Below are positions 16,157 through 16,869 of a stretch of DNA of 16,869 bases, piece after piece (the first letter of the stretch is position 1; every line of letters begins with the position of its first letter). The DNA is taken from assembly GCA_035552275.1 (NCBI GenBank), contig DASZLR010000056.1, positions 1 through 16,869 on the forward strand, given 5' to 3'. This stretch comes from DASVLX01 sp035552275 (lineage in GTDB: Bacteria; Actinomycetota; Actinomycetes; Mycobacteriales; Pseudonocardiaceae). The translations under genes and the position numbers were made by a program. The notes beneath the pieces were generated by a model. The model had not been told where the DNA came from, did not search any database, and saw nothing but the letters and a program-made list of their open reading frames with translations.

Positions 16157-16518
16157 TGACCCGGACTAGGATTTGTATCGGAACGATAGCTGTTGGTGCT
16201 GGCCTGTTCGTCGCCGCCGTCGTGCTTGGTAATGTCGCGGCCGCGCAGTTCCGCGAATTCGTGCAATATGGCTATCATCAGGAAGGCTCATGTGTCACGT
16301 TGCCTGGACAACCGCCAAATTCGGCATCACTGGCGTGGGTCGCCGTGGCGCTGAGCGCGGCCGGCCTACTGGCGGCAGCCTGCGCGCTGTTCGTCAGTAG
16401 GCGACCGCTACCGCGACTCGGCGGGCTCGTGCTGGCCGGATCGACCATCGTCGCGGCCTGGTTCGGCTGGTCGGTGGTACATGCGATCACTACCTGCGCG
16501 CCGTACACGAACCAGTGA
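16153..16518 (+). CDS. Small three-TM membrane protein, candidate immunity protein 2
   Basis: This 121-residue protein is of no family I know. TM helices are predicted at about 7-30, 59-81 and 88-109. A basic RRPLPR loop lies between helices 2 and 3, so the N terminus is inside and the 31-58 loop and C-terminal tail are outside. These outer parts carry C47 and C115, the same arrangement as in the preceding protein, although the sequences are only loosely alike. ATG 16153 overlaps the upstream stop by 4 bp (ATGA); a TTG at 16147 would add two residues. It is the last gene of the operon, and only 15 bp separate its stop from that of the convergent DUF397 gene, with no terminator visible. Confidence 0.7.
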   Translation: MMTRTRICIGTIAVGAGLFVAAVVLGNVAAAQFREFVQYGYHQEGSCVTLPGQPPNSASLAWVAVALSAAGLLAAACALFVSRRPLPRLGGLVLAGSTIVAAWFGWSVVHAITTCAPYTNQ

Positions 16519-16533
16519 GCTGACTCCGTCTGC

Positions 16534-16725
16534 CTACCACTCGCGCAGACAGGTGCGAAACGTGCCGAAGGCGGGGGCTGGCAGGGTGATGATCGGGCCG
16601 TGCGGATCCTTGGAGTCACGCAGGCCGGCCTCGGCCACGGACAGCGCGACCTCCACGCAGTTGGCGGAGTCCGGGTTCGTGTACGAGCTCTTCCGCCAAG
16701 ACCGCCCATTCGACTGCGAGATCAT
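16534..16725 (-). CDS. DUF397 domain protein
   Basis: This 63-residue protein is essentially one DUF397 domain: WRKSSYTNPDSANCVEVAL, then LRDSKDPHGPIITLPAPAF. Such proteins are very common in filamentous actinomycetes and nearly always follow a Scr1/DUF5753-type XRE regulator, as here: the ATG overlaps the regulator's stop by 4 bp (ATGA). The pair is often listed as a toxin-antitoxin-like or developmental regulator pair, but the biochemical role of DUF397 is not known. The TCLREW end replaces the more usual Trp/Phe-containing end, a small variation. Confidence 0.92.
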   Translation of the reverse strand: MISQSNGRSWRKSSYTNPDSANCVEVALSVAEAGLRDSKDPHGPIITLPAPAFGTFRTCLREW

Positions 16726-16869
16726 TCGCCTGTGTCTCCTTCAAGTTCGTTCGCCAGCCGGGTGATCAGCGATCGCGAGTCGCCCTCGTTGAGCGCCAAG
16801 CCCAGCAGCGTGTTGGTGATCTCATCATATCGATCGATGTCCTGTTTCTCCTCCAGGAACATGCCGAAC
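16722..16869 (-). CDS. C-terminal end of a Scr1-type (DUF5753) helix-turn-helix regulator
   Basis: On the minus strand the frame is open from the window edge and ends at TGA 16722-16724, giving 48 residues. They read FLEEKQDIDRYDEITNTLL, then ALNEGDSRSLITRLANELEGD. This fits the usual end of Scr1-family regulators (FLE...VxxYxxxFxxLxxxALxxxxSRxLI). The N-terminal XRE DNA-binding domain lies outside the window. The 4-bp overlap with DUF397 supports the call. Confidence 0.8.
   Translation of the reverse strand, partial: FGMFLEEKQDIDRYDEITNTLLGLALNEGDSRSLITRLANELEGDTGE

Overview
The window is chromosomal DNA of a high-GC, mycothiol-producing actinomycete. Evidence for this: a cysteine ligase of the mycothiol pathway (mshC); GTG starts and promoters that place the -10 box right against the start codon; 13E12-type HNH DNA, GT87 membrane glycosyltransferases, an EspC-like type VII secretion substrate, and a Scr1/DUF397 gene pair. 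Metabolic genes look roughly 70% GC, and the right-hand 2.3 kb is visibly more AT-rich. The order would suit Pseudonocardiales, Micromonosporales or relatives, but nothing here fixes the genus.

Layout. (1) 1-1868, plus strand: the 3' part of a 13E12/DUF222-type HNH endonuclease gene, overlapping a GT87-like polytopic membrane protein by 4 bp (GTGA). (2) 1755-6865, minus strand: metH (cobalamin-dependent methionine synthase), a HAD phosphatase 10 bp behind it, then a ZIP metal transporter preceded by a good DtxR/IdeR-type iron box. (3) 6917-8959, plus strand: a PAC2-family protein divergent from metH, then a fusion of a carboxymuconolactone-decarboxylase domain with an alpha/beta hydrolase whose nucleophile position is Ala instead of Ser. 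(4) 8960-10592, minus strand: mshC followed by a small VOC/glyoxalase-fold protein. metH, the PAC2 gene and mshC are, from memory, also near neighbours in Mycobacterium tuberculosis, so this is the conserved core of the window. (5) 10744-12549, plus strand: a Gln/Tyr-rich low-complexity protein and a second, more canonical GT87 mannosyltransferase-like protein. (6) 12533-13816, minus strand: a membrane diguanylate cyclase with intact GGEEF and I-site motifs. (7) 14204-16518, plus strand: a tight four-gene operon (gaps of 4, -4 and -4 bp). It encodes a putative type VII (ESX)-secreted cysteine amidase, an EspC-like protein with a YxxxD export motif, and two small three-TM proteins of matching topology. 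(8) 16534-16869, minus strand: DUF397 and the 3' end of a Scr1-type regulator.

The most interesting item is operon (7). I read it as an effector, a secretion partner and candidate membrane immunity proteins: an N-terminal WXG-like region and the linker known from DUF1023 hydrolases, here joined to an Amidase_6-type catalytic domain. The effector, partner and immunity roles are inferences. Other points worth checking are the Ser-to-Ala hydrolase fusion, the iron box before the ZIP gene, and the paired leaderless promoters of metH and the PAC2 gene.
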